Part shown: positions 35,865-44,680 of the stretch, piece after piece
How positions within the stretch are numbered: the stretch's first letter is position 1
How the letters are laid out: each line of letters starts with the position of its first letter
NCBI RefSeq assembly: GCF_004104375.1
Contig: NZ_QOVM01000004.1
Location: forward strand, 124,001-188,000
Source of the DNA: Leeuwenhoekiella aequorea
Lineage (GTDB): Bacteria > Bacteroidota > Bacteroidia > Flavobacteriales > Flavobacteriaceae
DNA length: 64,000 nucleotides
Reading direction: 5' to 3'
Program-made: the position numbers and the translations under genes
Notes under the pieces: model-generated
What the model was told of the DNA's origin: nothing
Database searches by the model: none
The model's input: only the letters and a program-made list of their open reading frames with translations

Positions 35865-37163
35865 ATGATTACTAATTTTGTAGAAGAACTTACCTGGAGA
35901 GGAATGATTCACGATGTGATGCCAGGAACCGAGGAACACCTTATGGAGCAAATGCGCTCTGCATATGTAGGGATTGATCCTACTGCAGACTCACTTCATA
36001 TAGGACATCTTGTAGGCGTAATGATGCTCAAACATTTTCAACAATGTGGGCATAAACCTATTGCACTTGTAGGTGGTGCGACCGGGATGATAGGTGACCC
36101 TTCTGGCAAATCAGACGAACGCAATTTACTTGATGAAGAGACTTTACGTCACAATCAACAGGCTATCAAAAACCAATTATCTCGTTTTCTAGATTTTGAT
36201 TCTAGTGAAGAAAATGCTGCTCAGCTAGTTAATAACTATGACTGGATGAAGGATTTTAGCTTCTTAGACTTTATACGTGATGTGGGTAAACACATTACAG
36301 TAAACTATATGATGGCGAAAGATTCGGTAAAAAAGCGCTTATCATCAGATTCTGCTGAAGGTATGAGTTTTACAGAATTTACCTATCAGCTGGTACAGGG
36401 CTATGACTTTCTGCACTTATACAGAGAAAAACAATTGACGCTGCAGATGGGTGGTAGCGATCAATGGGGAAATATTACTACTGGTACAGAACTCGTACGT
36501 AGAATAGGTGGCGGTAAGGCATATGCTATGACTTGCCCTCTTATTACAAAGGCTGATGGTACTAAATTTGGAAAAACGGCTGGCGGCAATATTTGGCTTG
36601 ATGCAGAACGCACCTCTCCATATAAATTTTACCAATACTGGTTAAATACCAGTGATGAGGACGCAGCTAAGTATATAAAAATATTTACCTTCTTAGGACG
36701 CGAAGAAATCGAAGATTTAATTGAAAAACATCAGGAAGCTCCACACCTGCGCGCCCTGCAGAAACGTCTTGCAGAAGAAGTAACCACCAGTACTCACGGT
36801 GCTGAAGATTTAGAAAATGCCGTACGCGCATCAGAAATTTTATTCGGAAAATCTACAGCAGCCAACTTAAAAGCACTTAATGAAAAAACATTCTTAGATG
36901 TCTTTGAGGGGGTTCCGCAAGCAGAAATAAGCCGCGGGGAAGTTGAAGCAGGATTAGATATGGTAAGTGCATTATCAGAAAAAACCGGATTCTTAAAATC
37001 AAATGGTGAAGCAAAACGCGCACTAAAGCAAAATTCTATTTCTGTAAATCAAGAAAAGATTGCAGATGATTACACGATAACTTCAGAAGATTTAATCAAC
37101 AACCGCTTTATCTTATTACAAAGCGGTAAGAAAAATTACTTTGTGATTCGCGTGATGGATTAA
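35865..37163 (+). CDS. tyrS: Tyrosyl-tRNA synthetase
   Basis: Start placed at ATG 35865 ([24 protein letters not shown]), because an in-frame TTG 18 bases upstream lies in the likely promoter. The 432-residue class I synthetase has HIGH at residues 45-48, [14 protein letters not shown], the tyrosine site QGYDFLHLY and [14 protein letters not shown] in place of KMSKS, and a C-terminal S4 domain (about 365-430). A strong terminator follows. Confidence 0.96.
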   Translation: MITNFVEELTWRGMIHDVMPGTEEHLMEQMRSAYVGIDPTADSLHIGHLVGVMMLKHFQQCGHKPIALVGGATGMIGDPSGKSDERNLLDEETLRHNQQAIKNQLSRFLDFDSSEENAAQLVNNYDWMKDFSFLDFIRDVGKHITVNYMMAKDSVKKRLSSDSAEGMSFTEFTYQLVQGYDFLHLYREKQLTLQMGGSDQWGNITTGTELVRRIGGGKAYAMTCPLITKADGTKFGKTAGGNIWLDAERTSPYKFYQYWLNTSDEDAAKYIKIFTFLGREEIEDLIEKHQEAPHLRALQKRLAEEVTTSTHGAEDLENAVRASEILFGKSTAANLKALNEKTFLDVFEGVPQAEISRGEVEAGLDMVSALSEKTGFLKSNGEAKRALKQNSISVNQEKIADDYTITSEDLINNRFILLQSGKKNYFVIRVMD

Positions 37164-37181
37164 ATCCTATATATATCAATA

Positions 37182-37219
37182 AAAAAGCCGCAAGCAGAAC
37201 AATCTGCTTGCGGCTTTTT
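37182..37219. terminator. Terminator after tyrS
   Basis: A 16-bp perfect stem (37182-37197 with 37204-37219) around AACAAT, with A residues before and T residues after, so it can serve tyrS and the convergent metallopeptidase gene. Confidence 0.92.
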
Positions 37220-37252
37220 AATAGCCTTACCTTTATTAAGGTACGCTAAGCA

Positions 37253-37948
37253 CTATCTTCTTCCGCCAAAAACTTGTAGTGCGAAATACAATAGAGTTGC
37301 TAACGATCCTATTGCTGCCACCACATAGGTGCGTGCAGCCCACTTCAAAGAATCTTCAGCCCCTGCATGTTCCTGACTTGTCAACATATTAGATGATTCT
37401 AACCATGCTAACGCACGATTACTTGCATCGTATTCTACCGGTAATGTGATGAAAGCAAATAAAGTTCCCATTGCAAATAACCCTAGACCTATTACAGCAA
37501 CTGTAAAGCCCACTCCGCTACTTATAATCGACATCAACACAAAACCTCCTATAATTACAAACATAGACATACGAGAAGCTACACTTACAACCGGCACTAA
37601 TGTGGATCGCATCGTTAACCAACTGTAAGCTTGTGCGTGTTGCAGCGCGTGACCACACTCGTGCGCCGCTACGGCCGCTGCCGCTGCATTGCGTTGATTA
37701 TAAACTGCTTCACTTAAGTTAACCGTTTTATTTGCAGGATTGTAATGATCTGTTAGCTGTCCCTGCACAGAAATAACTTTCACATCGTGAATCCCATTAT
37801 CGCTAAGCATTTTACGAGCAATCTCTGCTCCACTCATCCCATTTTGTAAATGTATCTTCGAGTATTCTTTAAACTTGCTCTTTAATTTATTACTCACTAA
37901 CCAACTCACCAATGCAATTGCACCAATGAGAATATAATATCCCATCAT
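37253..37948 (-). CDS. Membrane zinc metallopeptidase (YugP family)
   Basis: A 231-residue inner-membrane protein with an N-terminal helix, the zinc motif HECGH at residues 96-100 (HExxH) followed by ALQHAQAYSW, and three more helices, including SMFVIIGGFVLMSIISSG. DASNRALAWL after the third helix is the conserved DxSxRA motif. The family is a putative membrane protease; substrates are unknown. Confidence 0.9.
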   Translation of the reverse strand: MMGYYILIGAIALVSWLVSNKLKSKFKEYSKIHLQNGMSGAEIARKMLSDNGIHDVKVISVQGQLTDHYNPANKTVNLSEAVYNQRNAAAAAVAAHECGHALQHAQAYSWLTMRSTLVPVVSVASRMSMFVIIGGFVLMSIISSGVGFTVAVIGLGLFAMGTLFAFITLPVEYDASNRALAWLESSNMLTSQEHAGAEDSLKWAARTYVVAAIGSLATLLYFALQVFGGRR

Positions 37949-37990
37949 AACTTTAAATTTTAAGTAGTATAAAACTACTGATTAATTAGC

Positions 37991-38030
37991 AAAAAATAAG
38001 CCAAAACGAAAGCTGTCGTTTTGGCTTATT
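37991..38030 (-). terminator. Terminator of leuS
   Basis: A 15-bp perfect stem AATAAGCCAAAACGA/TCGTTTTGGCTTATT (37995-38009 with 38016-38030) and a six-base loop, followed on the minus strand by T residues. It lies about 140 bp after the leuS stop; nothing else was seen in that gap. Confidence 0.85.
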
Positions 38031-38172
38031 AATACTTAAAATGTAATTAAGTTAATAGTAATTCTAACAAAATATATCCACTACACTTGATTTGACACCA
38101 TAAAGTACCAAATGTTTGACTTGATGTACTGCAGACTATATCTTCTAATTACTACTCTCATTCCTATAAAAT

Positions 38173-41100
38173 CTATCCTACAAAGTTGATGATCTTACCG
38201 GGTACGATAATTACCTTTTTAGGTTCGCGACCACCTAGATACTCTTCAGTTTTCTCGTGTGCTCGCACTGCCTTTTCAATTTCTTCATTAGAAAGGTCTA
38301 GCGGAAGTTCCATTGTAAAACGCATTTTCCCGTTAAATGAAATAGGATATTCTTTACTACTTTCTACTAAATGTTTTGCGTCAAATTCAGGAAATGCTGC
38401 TGTAGCGATCGACTTATTATGGCCTAACAAACTCCATAACTCTTCTGCGATATGTGGCGCATAAGGCGAAATCAAAATGGCCAGCGGCTCCAGCACATCT
38501 CTATTATTGCATTTTAAAGTGGAAAGTTCGTTTACTGCAATCATAAATGTAGAAACAGATGTATTAAAACTGAAGTTCTCAATATCTTCCTGCGTCTTTT
38601 TTATGGTCTTGTGTAGAACTTTCATCGCCTCTTTAGAAGCAGATTCTTCTGAAACTACAAAATCCCCTAAATTACCCGAGGCATCAACTTTGTGATATAG
38701 CTTCCATAGTTTTTTAAGGAAATTATGCACTCCGGTGATTCCGGCAGTGTTCCAGGGTTTTGCCTGTTCTAATGGACCTAAAAACATCTCATACATACGC
38801 AGCGTATCTGCGCCATACTCCTCACAAATAGTATCGGGATTCACCACGTTATATTTGGATTTCGACATTTTTTCTACTTCGCGACCTACTTTATATACTC
38901 CGTTTTCTAGAATAAATTCGGCATCTTGAAATTCGGGTCTCCAACTTTTAAAAGCTTCAACATCTAACTCATCTGAAGCATTCACAAACTCTACAGGAGC
39001 GTGAATAGGCTGAACGTTAAATGAATTTTTATTTGTACTTGACACAAATTTATTTTCTCCATCTACACGATACACAAAAGCACTGGTTCCTAAAATCATC
39101 CCCTGATTAATAAGCTTTTTAAAAGGCTCTTCAACCGATGCAAATCCTCGATCTTTTAAAAACTTAACCCAGAAGCGACTGTATAATAAATGACCGGTTG
39201 CGTGTTCGCTTCCGCCAATGTACAAGTCTACATTCTGCCAATAGTCCATCGCTTCTTTTGAAGCAAAAGCTTCATCGCGCAAAGCTTTCTCCATATACCT
39301 GAAGAAATACCAGCTCGATCCCGCCCAACCTGGCATGGTGTTGAGTTCTAAAGGAAAAACAGTTTTATGATCAATTTTCTCATTGCCAACTACCTTATTT
39401 TCGGTAGTATCCCATGCCCAAATATCTGCACGACCTAATGGCGGCTCACCTTCTTCGGTAGGTAAGTATTTTTCGACTTCAGGTAAGCGAATAGGTAAAT
39501 GCTCAGCAGCGATCATTTGTGGCATTCCGTCAACATAATATGTTGGGAACGGTTCTCCCCAATAGCGCTGGCGGCTAAATACCGCATCACGTAAACGATA
39601 GTTAATCTTACCTTGACCTTGCTCTAATTCTTCGAGTGCTTCAATCGCCTTAGGAAGCGCTTGTTTGTAAGACAGCCCGTTTAAGAAATCAGAATCTTTA
39701 AGCGGCGTATTATCTTTTTCCGCGTATGCCCGATCACTAATATCAACCCCATCAAATATATTTTTAATAGGAATATTAAAATGCTTTGCAAAATCCCAAT
39801 CCCGCTGATCCCCGCAAGGAACCGCCATCACGGCTCCTGTACCATAACCTGCAAGCACATAGTCTCCTATCCAGATTGGAATAGGCTCTTTGGTAAAGGG
39901 GTGTTCTGCATATGCTCCGGTAAATGCTCCCGAAATGGTTTTTACATCTGCCATACGTTCGCGCTCACTGCGCTTTGCAGTTGCTGCTATATACGCATCA
40001 ACTTCCGCTTTTTGCTCTGGAGTGGTAATCTCATTAACCAAATCTAGTTCTGGAGCAAGTGTCATAAACGTAACCCCAAAAATAGTATCAGGACGAGTTG
40101 TGAACACAGATATACGCTCCCCACCTAAATCCTCCCCCAAGGTGAGGACTTTCTCACGACGCTCTATTTCACTGGTAATCGTTTCAACTACCTTTTCAAC
40201 ATTATTCAGCACCTCATCGTTAGAGAATCTTAGAACTTTGTACCCTTTTTTCTGTTCCAATAACAATTGACGTTCTGCATCTTTATCCATTTGATATTGA
40301 TGCACATCCCCATCTACCTCAACAATGAGTTGAGCTGAAAGACACACAAAATCAACAATATATTGATCAATTGGATGTTGCTGTCTAAATTTAAATCCGG
40401 TTTTTTTACCGCGCAATTTGCTCCACAGTAGGGCCTCGGCTTTTGTAGGTTTATCACGCATTTCCTGAGCGCGTTCTAAAAGAACCGAGATTAGTTCGGG
40501 CTTTCCGGTCATAAAACCGGCGTGGCTTGCGCCCCCTCCATGGGAGGGGGTTGGGGGGAGGATTCTGAATTCTACCGAAGCTCCTTTACTTCTCCCGATC
40601 CAATTGGTTTGTGAATCCTTAAGCGGTTGTGGCCAATCTATATCTTGCAATCCATCTAGTAAACGCTGGGCATATGCACTGATGCGCATACTCCATTGCG
40701 TCATTTTTTTTCGTACCACAGGATGCCCGCCACGTTCTGAAACGCCGTTTACAATCTCATCGTTTGCTAAAACCGTTCCCAATGCTGGACACCAGTTTAC
40801 TTCGGTTTCTGCAAGGTAGGTTAAGCGGTATTTTAAAAGGATTTCTTGTTTCGCTATTGCAGAAGCATTTTTCCACTCTTCAGCAGTAAATACTTCAATA
40901 TTTTCATCACAAACCGCATTAACTGAAGCATTTCCTTCAACTTCAAATTTTGCAATAAGGATGTCTACGTGTTCTGCTTTGTTGCTGTCTTTATTATACC
41001 AACTTTCAAAAAGCTGAATAAAAATCCATTGCGTCCAGCGGTAATACTCAGGTTCTGATGTACGTACTTCCCGACTCCAGTCAAATGAAAAACCGATTTT

Positions 41101-41436
41101 ATCAAGTTGCTCACGGTAGCGTGCAATGTTGGTTTCAGTCGTAATAGCAGGGTGTTGCCCGGTTTGAATGGCATACTGTTCTGCAGGCAAACCAAACGAA
41201 TCATAACCCTGAGGATGCAACACATTAAAACCTTGATGGCGCTTATAACGCGCATAAATATCACTGGCGATATACCCTAATGGGTGCCCCACGTGTAATC
41301 CTGCTCCCGAAGGATAGGGAAACATATCAAGCACATAATATTTAGGCTTGTCGCTGTTATTTTGAGCTTCAAAAGTACCGTTATCTTTCCAGTGCTTTTG
41401 CCATTTTTCTTCAATCGCGTTAAAATCGTAGTTCAT
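38173..41436 (-). CDS. leuS: Leucyl-tRNA synthetase with an inserted DUF559 endonuclease domain
   Basis: A 1087-residue class I synthetase, about 150 longer than usual. Normal parts are FPYPSGAGLHVGH (HIGH-type, 48-51), the CP1 editing domain with the threonine-rich TTRPDTIFG (446-454), RQRYWGEPFP, LYIGGSEHATGHLLYSRFW, KMSKS at 856-860 and the anticodon-binding and C-terminal domains. Between VEFRI (to 292) and ISVFTTRPD (from 442), in the first beta hairpin of CP1, lie 149 in-frame residues that match DUF559. The synthetase should still work because the insertion is in a surface turn and all catalytic motifs are present; effect on editing is unknown. No second leuS is in the window. Confidence 0.95.
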   Translation of the reverse strand: MNYDFNAIEEKWQKHWKDNGTFEAQNNSDKPKYYVLDMFPYPSGAGLHVGHPLGYIASDIYARYKRHQGFNVLHPQGYDSFGLPAEQYAIQTGQHPAITTETNIARYREQLDKIGFSFDWSREVRTSEPEYYRWTQWIFIQLFESWYNKDSNKAEHVDILIAKFEVEGNASVNAVCDENIEVFTAEEWKNASAIAKQEILLKYRLTYLAETEVNWCPALGTVLANDEIVNGVSERGGHPVVRKKMTQWSMRISAYAQRLLDGLQDIDWPQPLKDSQTNWIGRSKGASVEFRILPPTPSHGGGASHAGFMTGKPELISVLLERAQEMRDKPTKAEALLWSKLRGKKTGFKFRQQHPIDQYIVDFVCLSAQLIVEVDGDVHQYQMDKDAERQLLLEQKKGYKVLRFSNDEVLNNVEKVVETITSEIERREKVLTLGEDLGGERISVFTTRPDTIFGVTFMTLAPELDLVNEITTPEQKAEVDAYIAATAKRSERERMADVKTISGAFTGAYAEHPFTKEPIPIWIGDYVLAGYGTGAVMAVPCGDQRDWDFAKHFNIPIKNIFDGVDISDRAYAEKDNTPLKDSDFLNGLSYKQALPKAIEALEELEQGQGKINYRLRDAVFSRQRYWGEPFPTYYVDGMPQMIAAEHLPIRLPEVEKYLPTEEGEPPLGRADIWAWDTTENKVVGNEKIDHKTVFPLELNTMPGWAGSSWYFFRYMEKALRDEAFASKEAMDYWQNVDLYIGGSEHATGHLLYSRFWVKFLKDRGFASVEEPFKKLINQGMILGTSAFVYRVDGENKFVSSTNKNSFNVQPIHAPVEFVNASDELDVEAFKSWRPEFQDAEFILENGVYKVGREVEKMSKSKYNVVNPDTICEEYGADTLRMYEMFLGPLEQAKPWNTAGITGVHNFLKKLWKLYHKVDASGNLGDFVVSEESASKEAMKVLHKTIKKTQEDIENFSFNTSVSTFMIAVNELSTLKCNNRDVLEPLAILISPYAPHIAEELWSLLGHNKSIATAAFPEFDAKHLVESSKEYPISFNGKMRFTMELPLDLSNEEIEKAVRAHEKTEEYLGGREPKKVIIVPGKIINFVG
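40128..40140. repeat. Inverted repeat, 3' end of the leuS insertion
   Basis: AATCCTCCCCCAA. It matches the reverse complement of 40551-40564 except for one missing C. About 14 more inserted bases lie between it and the resumed synthetase sequence. No target duplication was recognised. Confidence 0.7.
40532..40550. repeat. GC-rich hairpin in the leuS insertion
   Basis: CCCCCTCC/GGAGGGGG, an 8-bp perfect stem with a three-base loop, in AT-rich surroundings. It adjoins the inverted repeat at 40551-40564 and encodes the TPSHGGG segment. Confidence 0.75.
40551..40564. repeat. Inverted repeat, 5' end of the leuS insertion
   Basis: TTGGGGGGAGGATT, the inverted partner of 40128-40140 with one extra G. 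The junction with normal leuS sequence is at the codon for Ile292. Confidence 0.7.
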
Positions 41437-41533
41437 TGCCGTGTGTTACGTTGCGCACTTAGCGCGTTATAATAGGCGGCAAATTTACAATTTTAAAGGG
41501 ATTTGAAGTTTTGCTTTCGCGAAAGCTATAAAG

Positions 41534-42460
41534 CTAGGATCGTGCTTCTATTTCCATAGGTTTAAGGCATTCATAAATGAGCTCATTTATAGGAACCGGA
41601 ACCCCAAGACGTTTCCCTTCCCTCACAATATAACCGTTAAAATTATCGAGTTCGCTAGGCTTGCCCTCCATAATATCGCGCTGTGTAGAAGCAGTAACAT
41701 CTGCTCCCTGATTTTGAATCGCTTCAAAAACAGCATCCATATGCGCTTCGGTAAGCTTGATGCCCTTAGCTTTTGCTACTTTAAAAATCTCTTGAGCCGT
41801 ATCTCTCATCATATTAAAAAGATAATCACTAGATCTAATTTTTCCCATAGGTACACGCACCAAACCACCAAGACCACTAATGGTACAGATGAATAAAAAC
41901 TTTTTCCAAATCTCTACTTGAATATTATCTACTAAGTGAACTGTAACGTGCCCTACCTCTTCAAACATTTCTTTGATTCTTTTTGCTCGATCTGTAAGAC
42001 TGCCATCAAGCTCTCCCAGAGTAATACTGGGTTCAAAATGCGGATGTTTTATTTTGCCAGCGCCATCTACAAAACTCACGATGCGGCACAATCCACCTAA
42101 AACCTGTGCATCTGGAAGCACTTCAAGAATCATTTCGGCATTTGCCGCTCCGTTTTGCAGAGGCAAAAAAAATGTTTCCGGCTTTATGTAAGGCTTCAGG
42201 TTTTTTACCGTATCATTTACCTGCCAAGATTTTACACCTAAAATTACAAGATCTGGAGTAGGTATTTTACTCAAATCATCTGTGGCAAGATCTGGAGTCG
42301 CTTTAAAATCACCTTTATAACTGGTAACATCTAACCCATTATCCTGTATCGCTTTGAGATGTTCACCGCGAGCGATAAAGGTTACATTATGTTTTGTCTG
42401 TGTGAGTTTTCCGCCAAAATAGCCACCTACACCACCTATACCATATATAAGAATATTCAT
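41534..42460 (-). CDS. panE: 2-dehydropantoate 2-reductase (ketopantoate reductase)
   Basis: A 308-residue NADPH-dependent oxidoreductase: MNILIYGIGGVGGYFGGKL (Rossmann), VKSWQVNDTVKNLKPYI, PLQNGAANAEMI, IWKKFLFICTISGLGGLVR with the catalytic Lys, and the C-terminal KPSELDNFNGYIVREGKRLGVPVPINELIYECLK. It makes pantoate for coenzyme A synthesis. It lies 97 bp downstream of nothing on its own strand and upstream of leuS; separate promoters are likely. Confidence 0.9.
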   Translation of the reverse strand: MNILIYGIGGVGGYFGGKLTQTKHNVTFIARGEHLKAIQDNGLDVTSYKGDFKATPDLATDDLSKIPTPDLVILGVKSWQVNDTVKNLKPYIKPETFFLPLQNGAANAEMILEVLPDAQVLGGLCRIVSFVDGAGKIKHPHFEPSITLGELDGSLTDRAKRIKEMFEEVGHVTVHLVDNIQVEIWKKFLFICTISGLGGLVRVPMGKIRSSDYLFNMMRDTAQEIFKVAKAKGIKLTEAHMDAVFEAIQNQGADVTASTQRDIMEGKPSELDNFNGYIVREGKRLGVPVPINELIYECLKPMEIEARS

Positions 42461-42593
42461 CGTTTTCTATTTATATTTTAAGTTTAAGAACACTGTTATT
42501 CTGAAAAAGACAAACTAAAAATACAAAATGCAGAAAGGGTGCGTTTAAGAAGCACGAACTTTAGTATTTTTACGCAAAATTTTAGTAAGCCTC

Positions 42594-43472
42594 ATGTCGT
42601 CATCTTTTGAAAAGTTTCAGCGCCGCAGATTGATCTCATCGTATTTCTCGGTGGTTTTAAGTATTGCTTTGGTGCTTTTTTTATTGGGTTTATTAGGTCT
42701 TTTAGTGCTCAACTCTAAGAAAGTTGCAGATCACTTTAAAGAGCAAATTGCACTTACCGTATATTTAAAAGACGACGCTAAGGATGTTGAAATGAAGCAG
42801 CTCGAAAAGACATTAGCACTTGCAGACTACACAAAATCTACTCAATTTGTTTCTAAAGAAGAAGCTGCAGAAGAACATAGCAAAGAGATAGGTGAGAATT
42901 TTATGGATTTTCTAGGTTACAACCCGCTTCAAAATTCTATTGATGTGTATATGAAAGCAGACTTTGTTTCTGCCGCTCAGGTAAAAGAAATCGCTGATGA
43001 ATTGATGACTAAAGATTTTGTGGAAGAGGTGAATTATGACCAGCCATTAATCTCATTACTCAATGACAATATCAAAAAAATTAGCCTCTGGATAATAATC
43101 ATAAGTGGCGTTTTTACGCTAATTGCCGTTTTGCTTATAAATAGTGCTATTAGACTATCCGTTTATTCTAAACGATTTACAATTAAAACCATGCAAATGG
43201 TAGGAGCAACAAAAGGCTTTATACGCAGACCTTTTATCTGGCTAAGTATGAAACTGGGAATGGTAGGCGCTATAATTGCATTAGCGGGAATGGCCGCTGT
43301 TTTGTATTATCTAAATGAAACATTCCCCGAACTTGAACTACTACGCGATAAAATGATTTTAGCTATTCTATTTGTAGGGGTATTTGTCGCCAGCGTAGTT
43401 ATTACGTGGTTTAGTACTTTTTTAGCTACACAGCGCTTCTTGAATTTAAGAACAGACGAACTGTATTATTAA
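42594..43472 (+). CDS. ftsX: Cell division protein FtsX
   Basis: A 292-residue permease-like protein with four helices, an extracellular loop between helices 1 and 2 (IALTVYLKDDAKDVEMKQLEKTL..), and the FtsX domain SAIRLSVYSKRFTIKTMQMVGATKGFIRRPFIW. FtsX works with FtsE to activate peptidoglycan hydrolysis at the septum; FtsE is not in the window. It leads a plus-strand cluster with DUF3098, uppP and truB, an order conserved in Flavobacteriia. Confidence 0.93.
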   Translation: MSSSFEKFQRRRLISSYFSVVLSIALVLFLLGLLGLLVLNSKKVADHFKEQIALTVYLKDDAKDVEMKQLEKTLALADYTKSTQFVSKEEAAEEHSKEIGENFMDFLGYNPLQNSIDVYMKADFVSAAQVKEIADELMTKDFVEEVNYDQPLISLLNDNIKKISLWIIIISGVFTLIAVLLINSAIRLSVYSKRFTIKTMQMVGATKGFIRRPFIWLSMKLGMVGAIIALAGMAAVLYYLNETFPELELLRDKMILAILFVGVFVASVVITWFSTFLATQRFLNLRTDELYY

Positions 43473-43530
43473 AATTTGATTAGGGAGAGATTAATCTCTT
43501 TTAACATATAACATTAACTCTTTACGAGAA

Positions 43531-43851
43531 ATGGGAGAACAAAAACGAAAAAAAAGAAACGAACTGCACCGCAGTAGCTTTATATTTAAGAAAAAAAATT
43601 ATCAGGTTATGCTTATAGGACTTGGTGTTATTGCACTAGGTTTTATCCTAATGTCTGGTGGAGGAAGTGACGACCCTAACGTTTTTAACCCTGAAATTTA
43701 TAACTGGAGACGTATACGTCTGGCTCCAGCCTTAGTACTTATAGGTTTTGGTATTGAGGTTTATGCCATATTACTCAACCCGGATGCCTCTTCATCAACT
43801 ACACAAGATGAAGTCTCAGAAACTTTTCCTAAGGACAAGCATACAAAGTAA
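43531..43851 (+). CDS. DUF3098 family membrane protein
   Basis: A 106-residue protein with a basic N-terminus (MGEQKRKKRNELHRSSFIFKK), two helices (VMLIGLGVIALGFILMSGG and LAPALVLIGFGIEVYAILL) and the signature DDPNVFNPEIYNWRRIRLAP, diagnostic of DUF3098. Function unknown, but the constant location between ftsX and uppP suggests a role in envelope biogenesis. Its stop directly adjoins the uppP start. Confidence 0.9.
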   Translation: MGEQKRKKRNELHRSSFIFKKKNYQVMLIGLGVIALGFILMSGGGSDDPNVFNPEIYNWRRIRLAPALVLIGFGIEVYAILLNPDASSSTTQDEVSETFPKDKHTK

Positions 43852-44649
43852 ATGGATATAATAGACGCTATAATACTTGGTATAATTCAAGGACTTACCG
43901 AATTTTTACCGGTATCATCAAGTGGTCATCTCGAACTGGGTAAGGCTATTTTAGGAGACAGTACATTACCCGAAGAAAGTCTTTTATTTACCGTAGTACT
44001 TCATTTTGCAACTGCATTAAGTACACTTGTCGTTTTTAGAAAAGATATTTTTGACATTGTAAAAGGCCTATTTCAATTTAAATGGAATGAGGAATCGCAA
44101 TTTGCCGTAAAGATTATATTATCAATGATTCCGGCCGTTGTAATAGGTTTGTTTTTTGAAGAACAATTAGAATCTTTATTTAACGGGAATATATTCCTAG
44201 TAGGGATGATGCTTATTGTTACTGCTCTACTTTTATGGCTTGCAGATAAAGCAAAAGACACTCAAAAACCAGTGAGTTTTAGTAACGCATTTACGATAGG
44301 TGTAGCACAAGCTATAGCTATGCTACCTGGTATTTCTCGTAGCGGAGCTACTATTTCAACTTCGGTATTATTAGGAAATGATAAAAGCAAAGCGGCACGA
44401 TTTTCTTTTTTAATGGTGGTTCCTTTAATTTTTGGAAAAATAGCCAAAGATCTTTTAGGTGGTGAAATTACTACTACATCCGGTAATTTCACGCCTCTTT
44501 TAATAGGCTTTATTGCTGCATTTATAAGTGGTTTAATTGCTTGTACCTGGATGATAAAACTTGTAAAAAAGAGCAAACTCTCTTGGTTTGCTATCTACTG
44601 TCTACTGGTAGGAATTATCGCTGTAGGTTTTGGATGTTATAATCTATAA
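43852..44649 (+). CDS. uppP: Undecaprenyl-diphosphatase
   Basis: A 265-residue polytopic membrane protein with the BacA/UppP motifs GLTEFLPVSSSGHLEL and LPGISRSGATISTSVLLG. It dephosphorylates undecaprenyl pyrophosphate on the periplasmic side to recycle the lipid carrier of peptidoglycan and confers bacitracin resistance when abundant. It starts at the base after the DUF3098 stop. Confidence 0.96.
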   Translation: MDIIDAIILGIIQGLTEFLPVSSSGHLELGKAILGDSTLPEESLLFTVVLHFATALSTLVVFRKDIFDIVKGLFQFKWNEESQFAVKIILSMIPAVVIGLFFEEQLESLFNGNIFLVGMMLIVTALLLWLADKAKDTQKPVSFSNAFTIGVAQAIAMLPGISRSGATISTSVLLGNDKSKAARFSFLMVVPLIFGKIAKDLLGGEITTTSGNFTPLLIGFIAAFISGLIACTWMIKLVKKSKLSWFAIYCLLVGIIAVGFGCYNL

Positions 44650-44680
44650 AAATTAGTTCCTACAACAACAGTAACTTAGT

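Larger units (their letters stand above)
40114..40564 (-). mobile_element. In-frame DUF559 element inside leuS
   Basis: Residues 293-441 of LeuS. The element begins with Pro/Gly-rich LPPTPSHGGGASHAG, encoded by GC-rich repeat DNA, then a DUF559 core (about 319-425) with KPTKAEALLWSKLR, FKFRQQHPIDQYIVDF and LIVEVDGDVH, giving Asp362 and Glu373-x-Asp375 as PD-(D/E)xK catalytic candidates, and YKVLRFSNDEVL. It ends in LTLGEDLGGER. Near-identical GC-rich inverted repeats lie at both ends. DUF559 belongs to the Vsr/very-short-patch-repair-like nuclease group. That it is mobile is inferred from the repeats, the foreign base composition of the ends and the position inside a conserved gene. Confidence 0.75.

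Noticed and set aside
39890-40270. Plus-strand reading frame opposite leuS
   Set aside because: Shadow of leuS with no family features; leuS and its insertion explain the region.
40532-40550. Transcription terminator inside leuS
   Set aside because: The hairpin has no T tract on either strand, and leuS continues for over 2 kb beyond it with all motifs.
40114-40560. Intein in LeuS
   Set aside because: No Cys/Ser at the first position, no His-Asn before the downstream junction and no Hint-domain blocks. The inserted domain is DUF559 only.
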